From the NCBI GenBank assembly GCA_963742035.1, contig CAVUKH010000007.1:186001-250000 (forward strand): 64,000 nucleotides of DNA. Direction: 5' to 3'. Position 1 is the first letter of the stretch. Each line of letters begins with the position of its first letter. The position numbers were made by a program, and so were the translations under genes. Under the pieces are notes generated by a model. The model was given only the letters and a program-made list of their open reading frames with translations, was not told where the DNA came from and searched no databases. The DNA is from Bog-473 sp963742035. Lineage in GTDB: Bacteria > Actinomycetota > Acidimicrobiia > Acidimicrobiales > RAAP-2. Shown piece by piece: positions 1 through 7,974 of the stretch.

Positions 1-1
1 C

Positions 2-1153
2 AACGTCGAGGTGTTCCGCGGCTGCACGCGTGGTTGTCGTTTCTGCCAGGCAGGCATGATCACCCGGCCCGTGCGTGAGCGCCCAGCTGCCCAGGTGCGC
101 GCCATGGTGCAACGTGGCCTGGAGTGGAGCGGCCAGGACGAGGTTGCGCTGACCTCGTTGTCCTCGGCGGACTTCTCGGGCATTGAGGAGACCGTGCGCG
201 ACATCGTCGACGACCCCGACTTCGGCGGTCGGGTCTCGGTGAGCCTCCCATCGCTCCGGGTGGATGCCTTCACGGTTGGGACGGCCGCCGAAATTCAGAA
301 GGTGCGCCGTACCGGGCTCACCTTCGCCCCCGAGGGGGGCACCTGGCGGATGCGCACGGTCATCAACAAGCTGATCACGGAGGAAGACCTCTACAGCGCC
401 GTCGATGCCGCCTTCAGTCAGGGCTGGCGCCGGATCAAGCTCTATTTCCTGATCGGCCTGCCCACCGAGCTCGATGAGGACGTGCTGGGCATCGCACAGC
501 TCGGCGCGCGCTGTGTCGAGATCGGCCGGAAGTACCACAAAGGGGTCACCGTGGTCGCCTCCGTGGGTGGCTTCGTGCCGAAGCCCCATACTCCGTTCCA
601 ATGGTTCGGTCAGGACACCGTCGCCGAGCTGGAACGCAAGGTGGCGCTCCTGCGCGACGCGGCCAGGCGTACCCGCGGCCTCACGATCCGCTGGCACGAA
701 CCGGCCGCGTCCGTGGCGGAGGGCCTGGCCAGTCGAGGCGATCGGCGGATGGGTGCCGTGATCGAGCGCGTGTGGCGGGCCGGCGGCACCTTCCAGGAAT
801 GGTCGGAGCGCTTCGATCTGGCGCTCTGGCAGGACGCTCTCGCCGCCGAGGGGCTCAGTGTCGAAGAGGTGTGCCATCGGGACCGCGAGGCCCACGAGGC
901 CCTTCCCTGGGACCACATCTCGGCCGGCCTCCATCGTGACTTCCTCTGGGATGACTGGCAGGACGCGCTGGCCAGCGTGGCCGTCGAGGATTGCCGCTGG
1001 ACCCCCTGCTACGACTGCGGCGCCTGCACCGGCTTCGGGCTCGAGCACGTGGTGGCATCGCCCCTCCCGCCCGCCGGTGGGAGCCAGGGCACGGGTCAGG
1101 ACCTCAGCGTCGGGGACCGGATCCCGGTGCGCCTGGTCAGCCGTGTTTCCTGA
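2..1153 (+). CDS. Radical SAM protein, TIGR03960-like, C-terminal part
   Basis: The gene is cut by the left window edge; the frame is open from base 2. The first visible residues contain the radical-SAM cysteine triad (CTRGCRFC, Cys 8, 12 and 15 of the fragment), which binds the [4Fe-4S] cluster that cleaves S-adenosylmethionine. The fragment is 383 residues and ends with a second cysteine cluster (CRWTPCYDCGACTGFG) typical of the C-terminus of the B12-binding radical SAM family TIGR03960. The missing N-terminus would carry the cobalamin-binding domain. The next gene starts inside its last codons, and its product (DUF2344) is the usual partner of this family next to rne/rng and rplU. The substrate is not known; a role in RNA or ribosome modification is only a guess from context. 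Confidence 0.85.
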   Translation, partial: NVEVFRGCTRGCRFCQAGMITRPVRERPAAQVRAMVQRGLEWSGQDEVALTSLSSADFSGIEETVRDIVDDPDFGGRVSVSLPSLRVDAFTVGTAAEIQKVRRTGLTFAPEGGTWRMRTVINKLITEEDLYSAVDAAFSQGWRRIKLYFLIGLPTELDEDVLGIAQLGARCVEIGRKYHKGVTVVASVGGFVPKPHTPFQWFGQDTVAELERKVALLRDAARRTRGLTIRWHEPAASVAEGLASRGDRRMGAVIERVWRAGGTFQEWSERFDLALWQDALAAEGLSVEEVCHRDREAHEALPWDHISAGLHRDFLWDDWQDALASVAVEDCRWTPCYDCGACTGFGLEHVVASPLPPAGGSQGTGQDLSVGDRIPVRLVSRVS

Positions 1154-1955
1154 CGGCCAGCGTCGTCTCCGCCTGCGCTTCACCAAGGCAGGGAAGATCC
1201 GGTTCACCAGCCATCGGGACGTCGCCCGCATGTGGGAGCGGGCGTTGCGGCGCAGTCGGCTGCCGCTGGCCTATTCGCAGGGGTTTGCGCCCCATCCGCT
1301 GCTCAGCTTCGGCCTGGCCCTGCCGACGGGGTGCGAATCCCTCGGCGAATACCTGGACATGCGCCTGGAAGCCGCCGGGCCCGAGGAGATCCCCCTCGCC
1401 GACCTGCCCGCCGCGCTGAGCGCACTCCTCCCTGCGGGGATCGATGTCGAGGCCGCGGCCCTCATCGGAGAAGCGGAGGGTTCGCTGCAGCAGGAGGTAG
1501 CATCGTGTGATTGGGAGCTGGAGGTGCTCGGAGTGCGGGATCAGGAGCTGCAGGAGCGGGTGGAAAAGATGCTCGCTGCTCCGATGCTCACCGTCAGGCG
1601 GGAACGGAAGGGTCGTCAAACCGAAGACGACATCCGTCCAGCCATCCGGACATTGTCCCTGACCAGCCCCAACGGTCATCTCCGGGCGGAATTGGCCACG
1701 CACCCGCGTGGTGTCCGCCCTGGTGACCTGGTAGCGGCCCTGGGTGCCCCCGCGGTACCCGGACGGGCCTGTCGAACGCATCAATGGATCGAACGCGATG
1801 GCGCTCGGTTCGAGCCGCTCCCTGTGAGCGAGCCCAGGACCGATGGCGACGCGACACAGCACGCGAGGAGGGCTTTCCCTCATGTCCGAGACGGAATTCA
1901 GCCAGAGCCCGGAGGGTCACCCCCCGGAGCCACCGGGGGGCAGCGCCGGCAGTAG
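1143..1955 (+). CDS. TIGR03936 radical-SAM-associated protein (DUF2344)
   Basis: A 270-residue protein beginning at GTG 1143, which overlaps the end of the preceding radical SAM gene. The N-terminus (RLRLRFTKAGKIRFTSHRD, followed by a GFAPHPLLSFG segment) is the signature of the DUF2344/TIGR03936 family, found as a separate protein or fused to the C-terminus of TIGR03960 radical SAM enzymes. Here the two are separate but translationally coupled. The last 25 residues are Pro/Gly-rich, and the gene overlaps the RNase E/G start by 74 nt in another frame. The biochemical role is unknown. Confidence 0.8.
   Translation: MFPDGQRRLRLRFTKAGKIRFTSHRDVARMWERALRRSRLPLAYSQGFAPHPLLSFGLALPTGCESLGEYLDMRLEAAGPEEIPLADLPAALSALLPAGIDVEAAALIGEAEGSLQQEVASCDWELEVLGVRDQELQERVEKMLAAPMLTVRRERKGRQTEDDIRPAIRTLSLTSPNGHLRAELATHPRGVRPGDLVAALGAPAVPGRACRTHQWIERDGARFEPLPVSEPRTDGDATQHARRAFPHVRDGIQPEPGGSPPGATGGQRRQ
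1866..1872 (+). promoter_or_regulatory. Shine-Dalgarno of RNase E/G gene
   Basis: AGGAGGG lies 9 nt before ATG 1882, inside the end of the DUF2344 gene. It decides the start of the RNase gene in favour of 1882 over an in-frame upstream codon at 1843. Confidence 0.75.
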
Positions 1956-3471
1956 CCCCCCTGACGGGCCGCGGGCTGCGCCCAGGCCGAAGCCGAAGAT
2001 CGGTGACACCAGGCCTGCGCCTGTCGTGGCCGCACCTCCGCCACCCAAGGCGGCGGCCCCCGTCGTGCCGCTCAAGCGGCCGCGAACCACCGACCCGATG
2101 GACGGCGCGGCGGCCGCCGTGGAGACGGCCGGGATTTCGAGCGACGGCAAGCGGGCCCGGAGCCGGCGCCGCTCCGGGAGGGATCGCAAGACGAAGCAGG
2201 TGGGTCGGTACCTGGTCTGCGTCCACGTCCAGCCCGAGATGACCCAGATCGCCATGCTGGAGGGGCGCTCCTTGGTGGAGCACTACGTCTCCCGATCGGC
2301 CGACGACACCAACCAGATCGACGGCAATGTCTACCGGGGCCGGGTCCAAAACGTCCTGCCCGGCATGGAGGCGGCCTTCATCGATATCGGGATCCCCAAG
2401 AACGCCGTTCTGTACAGGGGCGACGTGCGGTACGACCGGGAGGACATTGAGGGCGGTGCCTCCCAGCAGCCGCGGATCGAGGACGTCCTCAAGGCCGGAC
2501 AGACCATCTTGTGCCAGGTCACGAAGAACCCGATCGGAGCCAAAGGTGCCCGCCTGACCCAGGAGGTCTCCCTGCCTGGCCGCTTCGCCGTTCTGGTGCC
2601 CAATTCGAGCGCCTTCGGCATCTCGAAGCGCCTCGGGGACAACGAGCGGCGCCGGCTGCGTCGGATCATCGACGAAGTGAAGCCGGCCGGCCACGGCATG
2701 ATCGTGCGCACCGCAGCTGAGGGTGTCTCGGCGGAGGAGCTCCAGCGTGATGTCACGACCTTGCTGGAGCAGTGGAACATGATTGAGGCCGAGGCCAAGC
2801 GGTCCGACGCTCCCGGCCTGCTCTACAGGGAGCCGGAGCTGTCTGTGCGGATCCTCCGCGAGGAGCTCAACGGGGAGTACCGAGGTGTCGTGATCGACGA
2901 CCTCGAGCTGTTCGAGCAGGTGCGGGACTACGTACGGGCCGTCAGCCCCGAGCTTTCGGACCGGGTCGAGTACTACGACCCGGAGATCGAGGGGCTGCCC
3001 ATCTTCGAGCGCTACCACGTCCATGAACAGCTGCACAAGGCGCTCGACCGCAAGGTCTGGTTGCCGTCCGGAGGCTCGCTGATCATCGAACGGACCGAGG
3101 CGCTCACCGTGATCGACGTCAACACCGGGAAGAACGTGGGCAAGACCAATCTGGAGGAGACCGTCTACCGGAACAACCTGGAAGCCGCCGAGGAGGTCGC
3201 CCGCCAGCTCCGGCTCCGGGATATCGGAGGCATCATCGTCATCGACTTCATCGACATGGAAGTGCGGGAGAACCGGGACAAGGTGGCGGCGGCCCTTCGC
3301 AACGCGCTGTCCCGCGACAAGACTCGCACGCAGGTCTTCGACATCTCCGAGCTGGGATTGGTCGAGATGACCCGTAAGAGGGTCTCGGAGGGACTGCTCG
3401 AGACGTTGTCGACCGAATGCGCCGTCTGCGGCGGCCGGGGCGTGACCCTGGACGACTCGGTCCTGCGCTAG
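1882..3471 (+). CDS. rng: Ribonuclease E/G family endoribonuclease
   Basis: A 529-residue single-strand-specific endoribonuclease for rRNA processing and mRNA turnover. After about 115 Pro/Ala/Arg-rich residues comes an S1 domain (NVYRGRVQNVLPGMEAAFIDIG, around residues 150-185). The DNase-I-like catalytic core follows, with the two metal-binding Asp motifs VIDVNTGK (about residue 410) and VIVIDFIDM (about residue 455), equivalent to E. coli RNase E Asp303 and Asp346. The Zn-link CAVCGG is at about residue 513. There is no long C-terminal scaffold, so it is RNase G-sized with an N-terminal extension. It precedes rplU and rpmA, the conserved order in high-GC Gram-positives. The rne versus rng label is arbitrary. 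Confidence 0.93.
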   Translation: MSETEFSQSPEGHPPEPPGGSAGSSPPDGPRAAPRPKPKIGDTRPAPVVAAPPPPKAAAPVVPLKRPRTTDPMDGAAAAVETAGISSDGKRARSRRRSGRDRKTKQVGRYLVCVHVQPEMTQIAMLEGRSLVEHYVSRSADDTNQIDGNVYRGRVQNVLPGMEAAFIDIGIPKNAVLYRGDVRYDREDIEGGASQQPRIEDVLKAGQTILCQVTKNPIGAKGARLTQEVSLPGRFAVLVPNSSAFGISKRLGDNERRRLRRIIDEVKPAGHGMIVRTAAEGVSAEELQRDVTTLLEQWNMIEAEAKRSDAPGLLYREPELSVRILREELNGEYRGVVIDDLELFEQVRDYVRAVSPELSDRVEYYDPEIEGLPIFERYHVHEQLHKALDRKVWLPSGGSLIIERTEALTVIDVNTGKNVGKTNLEETVYRNNLEAAEEVARQLRLRDIGGIIVIDFIDMEVRENRDKVAAALRNALSRDKTRTQVFDISELGLVEMTRKRVSEGLLETLSTECAVCGGRGVTLDDSVLR

Positions 3472-3474
3472 GAT
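3469..3474 (+). promoter_or_regulatory. Candidate -10 element of leaderless rplU
   Basis: TAGGAT, whose TAG is also the RNase stop codon, ends 9 nt before ATG 3484. There is no Shine-Dalgarno. It is one of a recurrent TANNNT set in this window. Confidence 0.45.
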
Positions 3475-3483
3475 CGCGCCCTT

Positions 3484-3798
3484 ATGTATGCAGTCATCAG
3501 GTCCGGAGGGAAACAAGAGCGTGTGGCCGAGGGTCAGCGCGTCCGCGTGGAGCTGCTCGGGCAGCCCGTCGGCGCGGAGGTGTCCCTCCAGCCGGTGCTG
3601 GTCGTGGACGGCACAACGGTGCTGGCCACTCCGGCCCAGTTGGCCGGTGCCACGGTCACGGCCAAGGTCGTGGGCTCGGAAACCGGGCCCAAAATCAATG
3701 CCATGACCTACAAGAACAAGTCGAACCAGCGTCGGCGGTGGGGTCACCGCCAGCACTACGCCACGCTGGAGATCACCGCCATCACCGCGGCGGGCTGA
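3484..3798 (+). CDS. rplU: 50S ribosomal protein L21
   Basis: A 104-residue large-subunit protein that binds 23S rRNA near L20. The N-terminus MYAVIRSGGKQERV and the C-terminal block YKNKSNQRRRWGHRQHY are diagnostic of bL21, and the length is standard. It sits 12 nt after the RNase gene and 19 nt before rpmA. A TANNNT element at 3469 could start a leaderless rplU-rpmA transcript independent of the RNase gene. Confidence 0.97.
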   Translation: MYAVIRSGGKQERVAEGQRVRVELLGQPVGAEVSLQPVLVVDGTTVLATPAQLAGATVTAKVVGSETGPKINAMTYKNKSNQRRRWGHRQHYATLEITAITAAG

Positions 3799-3817
3799 AG
3801 CTCAGGAGCGCAAGACC

Positions 3818-4069
3818 ATGTCAAAGACAAAGGGTGGCGGGTCGACCCGCAACGGCCGCGATTCGAACGCGCAGCGTCTCGGTGTGAAGTGCTTCGACGG
3901 CACCGCCGTGACCGCCGGTTCCATCCTGGTGCGCCAGCGGGGGACCAAGGTCTACCCAGGGGTCAACGTGGGACGTGGTGGCGATGACACGCTCTTCGCC
4001 ACCGCAGAGGGCGTCGTGAAGTTCGGCGAGCGCCGCGGTCGCAAGCACGTGAGCGTCCTCACCGACTGA
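3818..4069 (+). CDS. rpmA: 50S ribosomal protein L27
   Basis: An 83-residue bL27 whose N-terminal tail reaches the peptidyl-transferase centre. It starts MSKTKGGGSTRNGRDSNAQR, so there is no cleavable Firmicutes-type N-terminal extension. The body (VTAGSILVRQRGTKVYPG, then FGERRGRKHVSV) is typical. CAGGAG stands about 10 nt upstream of the ATG. The last 19 nt, including the stop, are repeated directly 10 nt downstream, exactly where the conserved rpmA-obgE linkage is broken by accessory genes. Confidence 0.97.
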   Translation: MSKTKGGGSTRNGRDSNAQRLGVKCFDGTAVTAGSILVRQRGTKVYPGVNVGRGGDDTLFATAEGVVKFGERRGRKHVSVLTD

Positions 4070-4098
4070 TTCCCTCCCGGAGCGTCCTCACCGACTGA
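4051..4098. repeat. 19-nt direct repeat of the rpmA 3' end
   Basis: GAGCGTCCTCACCGACTGA occurs at 4051-4069 (end of rpmA, stop included) and again, identical, at 4080-4098. Ten bases separate the copies. Confidence 0.95.
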
Positions 4099-4116
4099 AC
4101 GGACGTGCGCCGGAAC

Positions 4117-4488
4117 TCAGGAGCGCTGATGGAGCTCGATCCCGTTTCCCCACGGGTCGGACGTGAAGGCCTGCCGGCGGCCCGTCGTGCCCACCTCCAC
4201 CGGGTCCGTCACCTTCAGACCCCGTGCTCGAAGCTCGGCGACCGCCGCGCCCAGGTCGTCGAAGGTGAGGGCGAAATGCTGGCCCACGTTGGTGGGCACA
4301 GCGGCCTCAATCAGATGGACCTGTTGTCCGTTCCCGGTATCGAGCCAGGCGCCGGGGAACCCGAAATCGGGACGCGTGAAGTTCTGTACCAGACCCAACG
4401 TCTCGGTGTAGAAGGCAATGCCGCGGGGCACGTCCTGCACGTTGATTGCGACATGGTCAACGCCGGTCGGCGCTACGTGGTCCGTCAT
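4117..4488 (-). CDS. VOC family (glyoxalase-like) protein
   Basis: A 123-residue single-module vicinal-oxygen-chelate protein. It opens with the first beta-alpha unit GVDHVAINVQDVPRGIAFYTETLGL and closes with FTSDPWGNGIEL, where the conserved DP-GN-E pattern includes a probable metal-ligand Glu; His in DHVAI is the likely first ligand. Members include glyoxalase I, dioxygenases and resistance proteins, so the substrate cannot be named. ATG 4488 overlaps the stop of the purine nucleoside phosphorylase gene (ATGA), so the two are translated as one minus-strand unit. Confidence 0.85.
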   Translation of the reverse strand: MTDHVAPTGVDHVAINVQDVPRGIAFYTETLGLVQNFTRPDFGFPGAWLDTGNGQQVHLIEAAVPTNVGQHFALTFDDLGAAVAELRARGLKVTDPVEVGTTGRRQAFTSDPWGNGIELHQRS

Positions 4489-5297
4489 TGCAGTGAGCCT
4501 ACGACGTGGCGCACGATGGCGACCACGGCGGGTATGGCGGCCGTTCCGACTTCGGCAATGTCCCCAGTGTCGATGGTGGAGTTCGCCGCCGCAGCCGGAT
4601 TGGTGATCAGGGCCAGCCCGAGGACCGCGGCTCCGGCCCGCCGCGCCGCCACCGTCTCGAGGGCCATTGACATCCCGACGACGTCGGCGCCGCACGCGCG
4701 CAACATCCGGATCTCGGCCGGGGTCTCGAACTGCGGACCGGGGAGCTGGGCGTAGACGCCGGCACGAGGGGCCAGGACGGACGCGGCCGGCTCCGGGCTC
4801 GTGAGGGCAACGGTACGGAGTCGAGGGGCGTAGGCGTCTGTCATGTCGACGAACTCGGGGCCGAGCAGCGGACTGCGCCCGGTCAGGTTCACGTGGTCTT
4901 CGACGACCATGACCGATCCGGTGGCGAGATCGTCACGGATGCCACCCGCGGCGGCAGTGAGGATGACGGTGCGGCAGCCCGCGGCGATCCCCGTCCGCAG
5001 GGGATGCACGACTTCCACGGGCGACAGTCCCTCGTAGAGGTGGCACCGCCCGCCCAGGACGAGGATGCGAAGGCGGTTGTGCTGGACGGACCACGCGTGG
5101 GCTCGATGCCCTCCTGCGCTGTAGGGCGGAAAGGAGGGCAGTGTGTCCAGGGATACCGGTTCCTCGCCGGCGCCCAGCACCTCTGCCGCCCCCGACAGGC
5201 CGCTGCCGAGGAGTACGAGCACATCGTGCTGTTCGACTCCCAGGCGACGATTCAGTTCCCGGGCGCTGTGCGCCGCCCGGTCGGCGGCAGCCTCCAT
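4485..5297 (-). CDS. Purine-nucleoside phosphorylase, trimeric type
   Basis: A 270-residue enzyme that cleaves purine (deoxy)nucleosides with phosphate to free base and (deoxy)ribose-1-phosphate. Recognisable are the phosphate-binding loop VLLGSGLSG, the His segment GGHRAHAW, YEGLSP, the Glu-containing GPQFETPAE, VGMSMALE, and LITNPAA with the base-binding Asn. This is the PNP/MTAP (family 2) fold. ATG 5297 was chosen over the in-frame ATG at 5318 because TACCAT lies 6 nt upstream of it. It is divergent from the amine oxidase gene. MTAP activity is the main alternative. Confidence 0.9.
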   Translation of the reverse strand: MEAAADRAAHSARELNRRLGVEQHDVLVLLGSGLSGAAEVLGAGEEPVSLDTLPSFPPYSAGGHRAHAWSVQHNRLRILVLGGRCHLYEGLSPVEVVHPLRTGIAAGCRTVILTAAAGGIRDDLATGSVMVVEDHVNLTGRSPLLGPEFVDMTDAYAPRLRTVALTSPEPAASVLAPRAGVYAQLPGPQFETPAEIRMLRACGADVVGMSMALETVAARRAGAAVLGLALITNPAAAANSTIDTGDIAEVGTAAIPAVVAIVRHVVGSLQ

Positions 5298-5303
5298 GGG
5301 GCG

Positions 5304-5309
5304 ATGGTA
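5304..5309 (-). promoter_or_regulatory. Candidate -10 for purine nucleoside phosphorylase
   Basis: On the minus strand TACCAT ends 6 nt before ATG 5297. This is a leaderless arrangement, back to back with the plus-strand element at 5334. Confidence 0.4.
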
Positions 5310-5333
5310 GAGGGTCATCGACGTGGTGGCGCG

Positions 5334-5339
5334 TAACAT
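5334..5339 (+). promoter_or_regulatory. Candidate -10 of leaderless amine oxidase gene
   Basis: TAACAT ends 9 nt before ATG 5349, and no Shine-Dalgarno is present. It lies in the 51-nt gap shared with the divergent phosphorylase promoter. Confidence 0.45.
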
Positions 5340-5348
5340 CGGCCGGAC

Positions 5349-7283
5349 ATGCCCCCCTCGCCCGCTGCCCCCCACGCCCACCCGCTGGTTCCCGTCAGCG
5401 GCGATGAGATCATCGCAGCGCGCGAGATCGTCTTCGCCAGTGCCCGGGCCGAGGTCCCTCCCGAGGCCCTCCGCTTCGCCTATGTGGGCCTTTGCGACCC
5501 CCCGAAGGAAATGGTGTGGAGCGTGGACGCCGGTCAGGACGTCGTGGTCGACCGTCGCCTTCGCCTTGTCCTCCTGCAGGGTCCCGAGGCCGACGTGGTC
5601 GAGGTCATTGTGTCGGTCACGCGCGGTGAGATCGACCGCTGGGAGATCGTGCGCGATGTCCGCCCTCCGCTCCAGATGGAAGAGTCCATCCTGGTCCTGG
5701 CCGCGCTGCACGAGCACCCCGAATGGAACGCCGCCCTCGATCGCCGTGGGATCGTCGACAGGTCTCTGGTGCAGATCGACCCCTGGCCGGCCGGCACCTT
5801 CGGGCTCGGTCACGAAGAAGGCCGGCGGATCACGCGCTGCTTGGCCTATCTGCGCGAATCCAAGGAGGACAACGGCTACGCGCGCCCACTCGAGGGTTTG
5901 CTCGCCTTCGTCGACATGGGTCGGGGCGAGGTTCTCGAGGTGCTCGACCTCGGAGTCGTGCCGTTTCCGCCTAAACACGGGAGCTACTACCCCGAACACA
6001 ACGGCCCCCTGCGTACCGACCTCAAGCCGCTGGAGATCGCCCAGCCCGAGGGGCCGAGCTTCGAGGTGGCCGGGAATCTCGTGCGTTGGCAGAAATGGTC
6101 GTTCCGCATCGGCATGGACCCACTGGAGGGTCTGGTTCTGTGGACGATCGGCTACGAGGACGGGGGCCGGATCCGTCCGATCGTCTATCGGGCCTCGGTG
6201 AGCGAGATGGTGGTGCCCTATGGGCATCCCGGACCGATGCACGCCTGGAAGAGCGCGTTCGACGCCGGCGAATGGGGCCTGGGGCGCATGGCGAACTCGC
6301 TGACGCTCGGTTGCGATTGTCTCGGTGAGATCCGGTATTTCGACGATGTCTTCGCCGACGAGCGCGGCAAGCCACGCACGCGGCCCCACGCCATCTGCCT
6401 GCACGAGGAGGACTACGGCATCCTGTGGAAGCACGTCGACATGGTGTCGGGACGGACCGAGGTGCGGCGCTCGCGCCGGCTGGTCGTGAGCTCCATCGCC
6501 ACCGTCGGGAACTACGAATATGGCTTCTACTGGTACTTCTACCTCGACGGCTCCATGCAGCTGGAGGTGAAGCTGACCGGCATCATGTCCACGATGGCGG
6601 TGGTCGGCGATGACCCGGGAGATCACGCCAGGATGATCGCCCCCGGCTTGGCCGCGCCCTACCATCAGCACCTTTTCAACGTGCGGCTCGACATGGAGGT
6701 CGATGGCCCCGACAACGAGGTGTATGAGGTCGACGCGGTGCCGACGGGGTCTCCGGGGAGTTCGGAGAACCCGTGGGGGAACGCTTTCGGCACCTCCGTG
6801 ACGCTGCTGGAGAGCGAACTCGCTGCCCGGCGAGATGTCGACGCGTCACGCAGCCGTTCCTGGCGGATCGCCAATCGGTCCCATCGGAACGGCGTGGGGG
6901 AGCCAACCGCTTACAAGCTGTTGCCCGGAGCGACGCCGACGTTGCTGGCCGACCCCACCTCCAGCGTGGGGCGGCGCGCCGCGTTCGCGTCGCACAATCT
7001 CTGGGTCACCCCGTTCGATCCGGAGGAGCGGCGGGCGGCGGGCGACTATCCCAATCAGCACGTTGGTGGTGCCGGCTTGCCGACGTGGACGGCCGAGGAT
7101 CGCCCCATCGTCGACACCGACATCGTCCTCTGGCACTCCTTCGGGGTCACGCACATTCCGCGACCCGAGGATTGGCCGGTCATGCCGGTCGAGTACACCG
7201 GGTTCACGCTGCTCCCATCCGGGTTCTTCGACCGTAACCCTGCGCTCGACGTGCCGCCTTCCCCCGACCATTGCCATGACTGA
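5349..7283 (+). CDS. Copper amine oxidase (primary-amine oxidase)
   Basis: A 644-residue topaquinone enzyme that oxidatively deaminates primary amines to aldehyde, ammonia and hydrogen peroxide. The cofactor motif NYEYG is intact, with Tyr389 the residue converted to topaquinone. The catalytic Asp lies in AFDAGEWGLG (about residue 305). Copper ligands are HQH (residues 439 and 441) plus a His in WHSFGVTHIPR (about 596-602). No signal peptide is visible, so it is probably cytoplasmic, as in Arthrobacter. N2/N3 domains precede the catalytic beta-sandwich, and the length is normal. It overlaps the DtxR-type gene by 8 nt, forming a three-gene operon. The preferred amine (tyramine or phenylethylamine type) is not predictable. 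Confidence 0.93.
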   Translation: MPPSPAAPHAHPLVPVSGDEIIAAREIVFASARAEVPPEALRFAYVGLCDPPKEMVWSVDAGQDVVVDRRLRLVLLQGPEADVVEVIVSVTRGEIDRWEIVRDVRPPLQMEESILVLAALHEHPEWNAALDRRGIVDRSLVQIDPWPAGTFGLGHEEGRRITRCLAYLRESKEDNGYARPLEGLLAFVDMGRGEVLEVLDLGVVPFPPKHGSYYPEHNGPLRTDLKPLEIAQPEGPSFEVAGNLVRWQKWSFRIGMDPLEGLVLWTIGYEDGGRIRPIVYRASVSEMVVPYGHPGPMHAWKSAFDAGEWGLGRMANSLTLGCDCLGEIRYFDDVFADERGKPRTRPHAICLHEEDYGILWKHVDMVSGRTEVRRSRRLVVSSIATVGNYEYGFYWYFYLDGSMQLEVKLTGIMSTMAVVGDDPGDHARMIAPGLAAPYHQHLFNVRLDMEVDGPDNEVYEVDAVPTGSPGSSENPWGNAFGTSVTLLESELAARRDVDASRSRSWRIANRSHRNGVGEPTAYKLLPGATPTLLADPTSSVGRRAAFASHNLWVTPFDPEERRAAGDYPNQHVGGAGLPTWTAEDRPIVDTDIVLWHSFGVTHIPRPEDWPVMPVEYTGFTLLPSGFFDRNPALDVPPSPDHCHD

Positions 7284-7974
7284 GCACCGCCGCGCCACGC
7301 ACCAGCCGCAGGAGTACCACCCGCCCGTCGAGGAGTACCTCGAGACGATGTTGTCCTTGTCGGAGGAAGGCGTGCCCGTCATTCAGGCGCGCATCGCTGA
7401 GCGGCTGGGTCGATCGGCTCCGTCGGTCTCCGAGATGCTGGACCGCTTGCGTGAGGACGGCTACGTGACGCGGGATGGCCGCCGCCTGTCGCTGACCGAG
7501 AGCGGACAGGCCTTGGCCGAGAAGGTCGTGCGGAAACACCGGCTGGCCGAGCGGCTCCTCGTCGATGTCATCGGGCTCGAGTGGCACAAGGTGCATCGCG
7601 AGGCCGGTCGGTGGGAGCACGTCATCTCCGACGATGTCGAGGCGCGTCTGGTGGAGCTTTTGGGAGATCCCGCCACGTGCCCGCACGGCAACCCGATCCC
7701 CGGTTCGCATTCCCCGGCCCCCTCGACGCCGGTACGCCCGCTGGCCGAGGTGAACGAGGGTGAACGGGTGCAGTTGGTCCGTATCAGCGAGGAGGTCGAG
7801 CTCAATCTCGACTCGTTGACGTTGCTCGATGACGGCGGCTTCATTCCCGGCGCCGTCGCCCACGTGGGAATGCGTGACCCGGAAGGTGCGGTCGAGGTGA
7901 CGGTCGAGGGGGGTACCGAGTCCATCCGGGTCTCGCGTGACCTCTCCGACCGTTTGTACGTCGGCGCACCATGA
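7276..7974 (+). CDS. DtxR/MntR-family metal-dependent repressor
   Basis: A 232-residue transcription factor. The N-terminal winged helix (VEEYLETMLSLSEEG, RIAERLGRSAPSVSEML, then LTESG near residue 70) is followed by the dimerisation/metal domain (ERLLVDVIGLEW, WEHVISDDVE) and an FeoA/SH3-like C-terminal domain from about residue 155. The family senses Fe(II) or Mn(II). ATG 7276 overlaps the amine oxidase end, and its stop overlaps the amidohydrolase start (ATGA). Its place between a copper enzyme and a probable metal-dependent deaminase suggests local metal control (inference); no operator was recognised. Confidence 0.9.
   Translation: MTEHRRATHQPQEYHPPVEEYLETMLSLSEEGVPVIQARIAERLGRSAPSVSEMLDRLREDGYVTRDGRRLSLTESGQALAEKVVRKHRLAERLLVDVIGLEWHKVHREAGRWEHVISDDVEARLVELLGDPATCPHGNPIPGSHSPAPSTPVRPLAEVNEGERVQLVRISEEVELNLDSLTLLDDGGFIPGAVAHVGMRDPEGAVEVTVEGGTESIRVSRDLSDRLYVGAP

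Noticed and set aside
1594..3756. 720-codon open frame antisense to the RNase E/G and L21 genes
   Set aside because: It lies wholly opposite clear genes, has no domain signature, and reflects codon bias of high-GC coding DNA.
5300..6671. Upstream extension of the phosphorylase frame, antisense to the amine oxidase
   Set aside because: The recognisable enzyme begins at 5297; the extension has no family similarity and opposes a well-supported gene.
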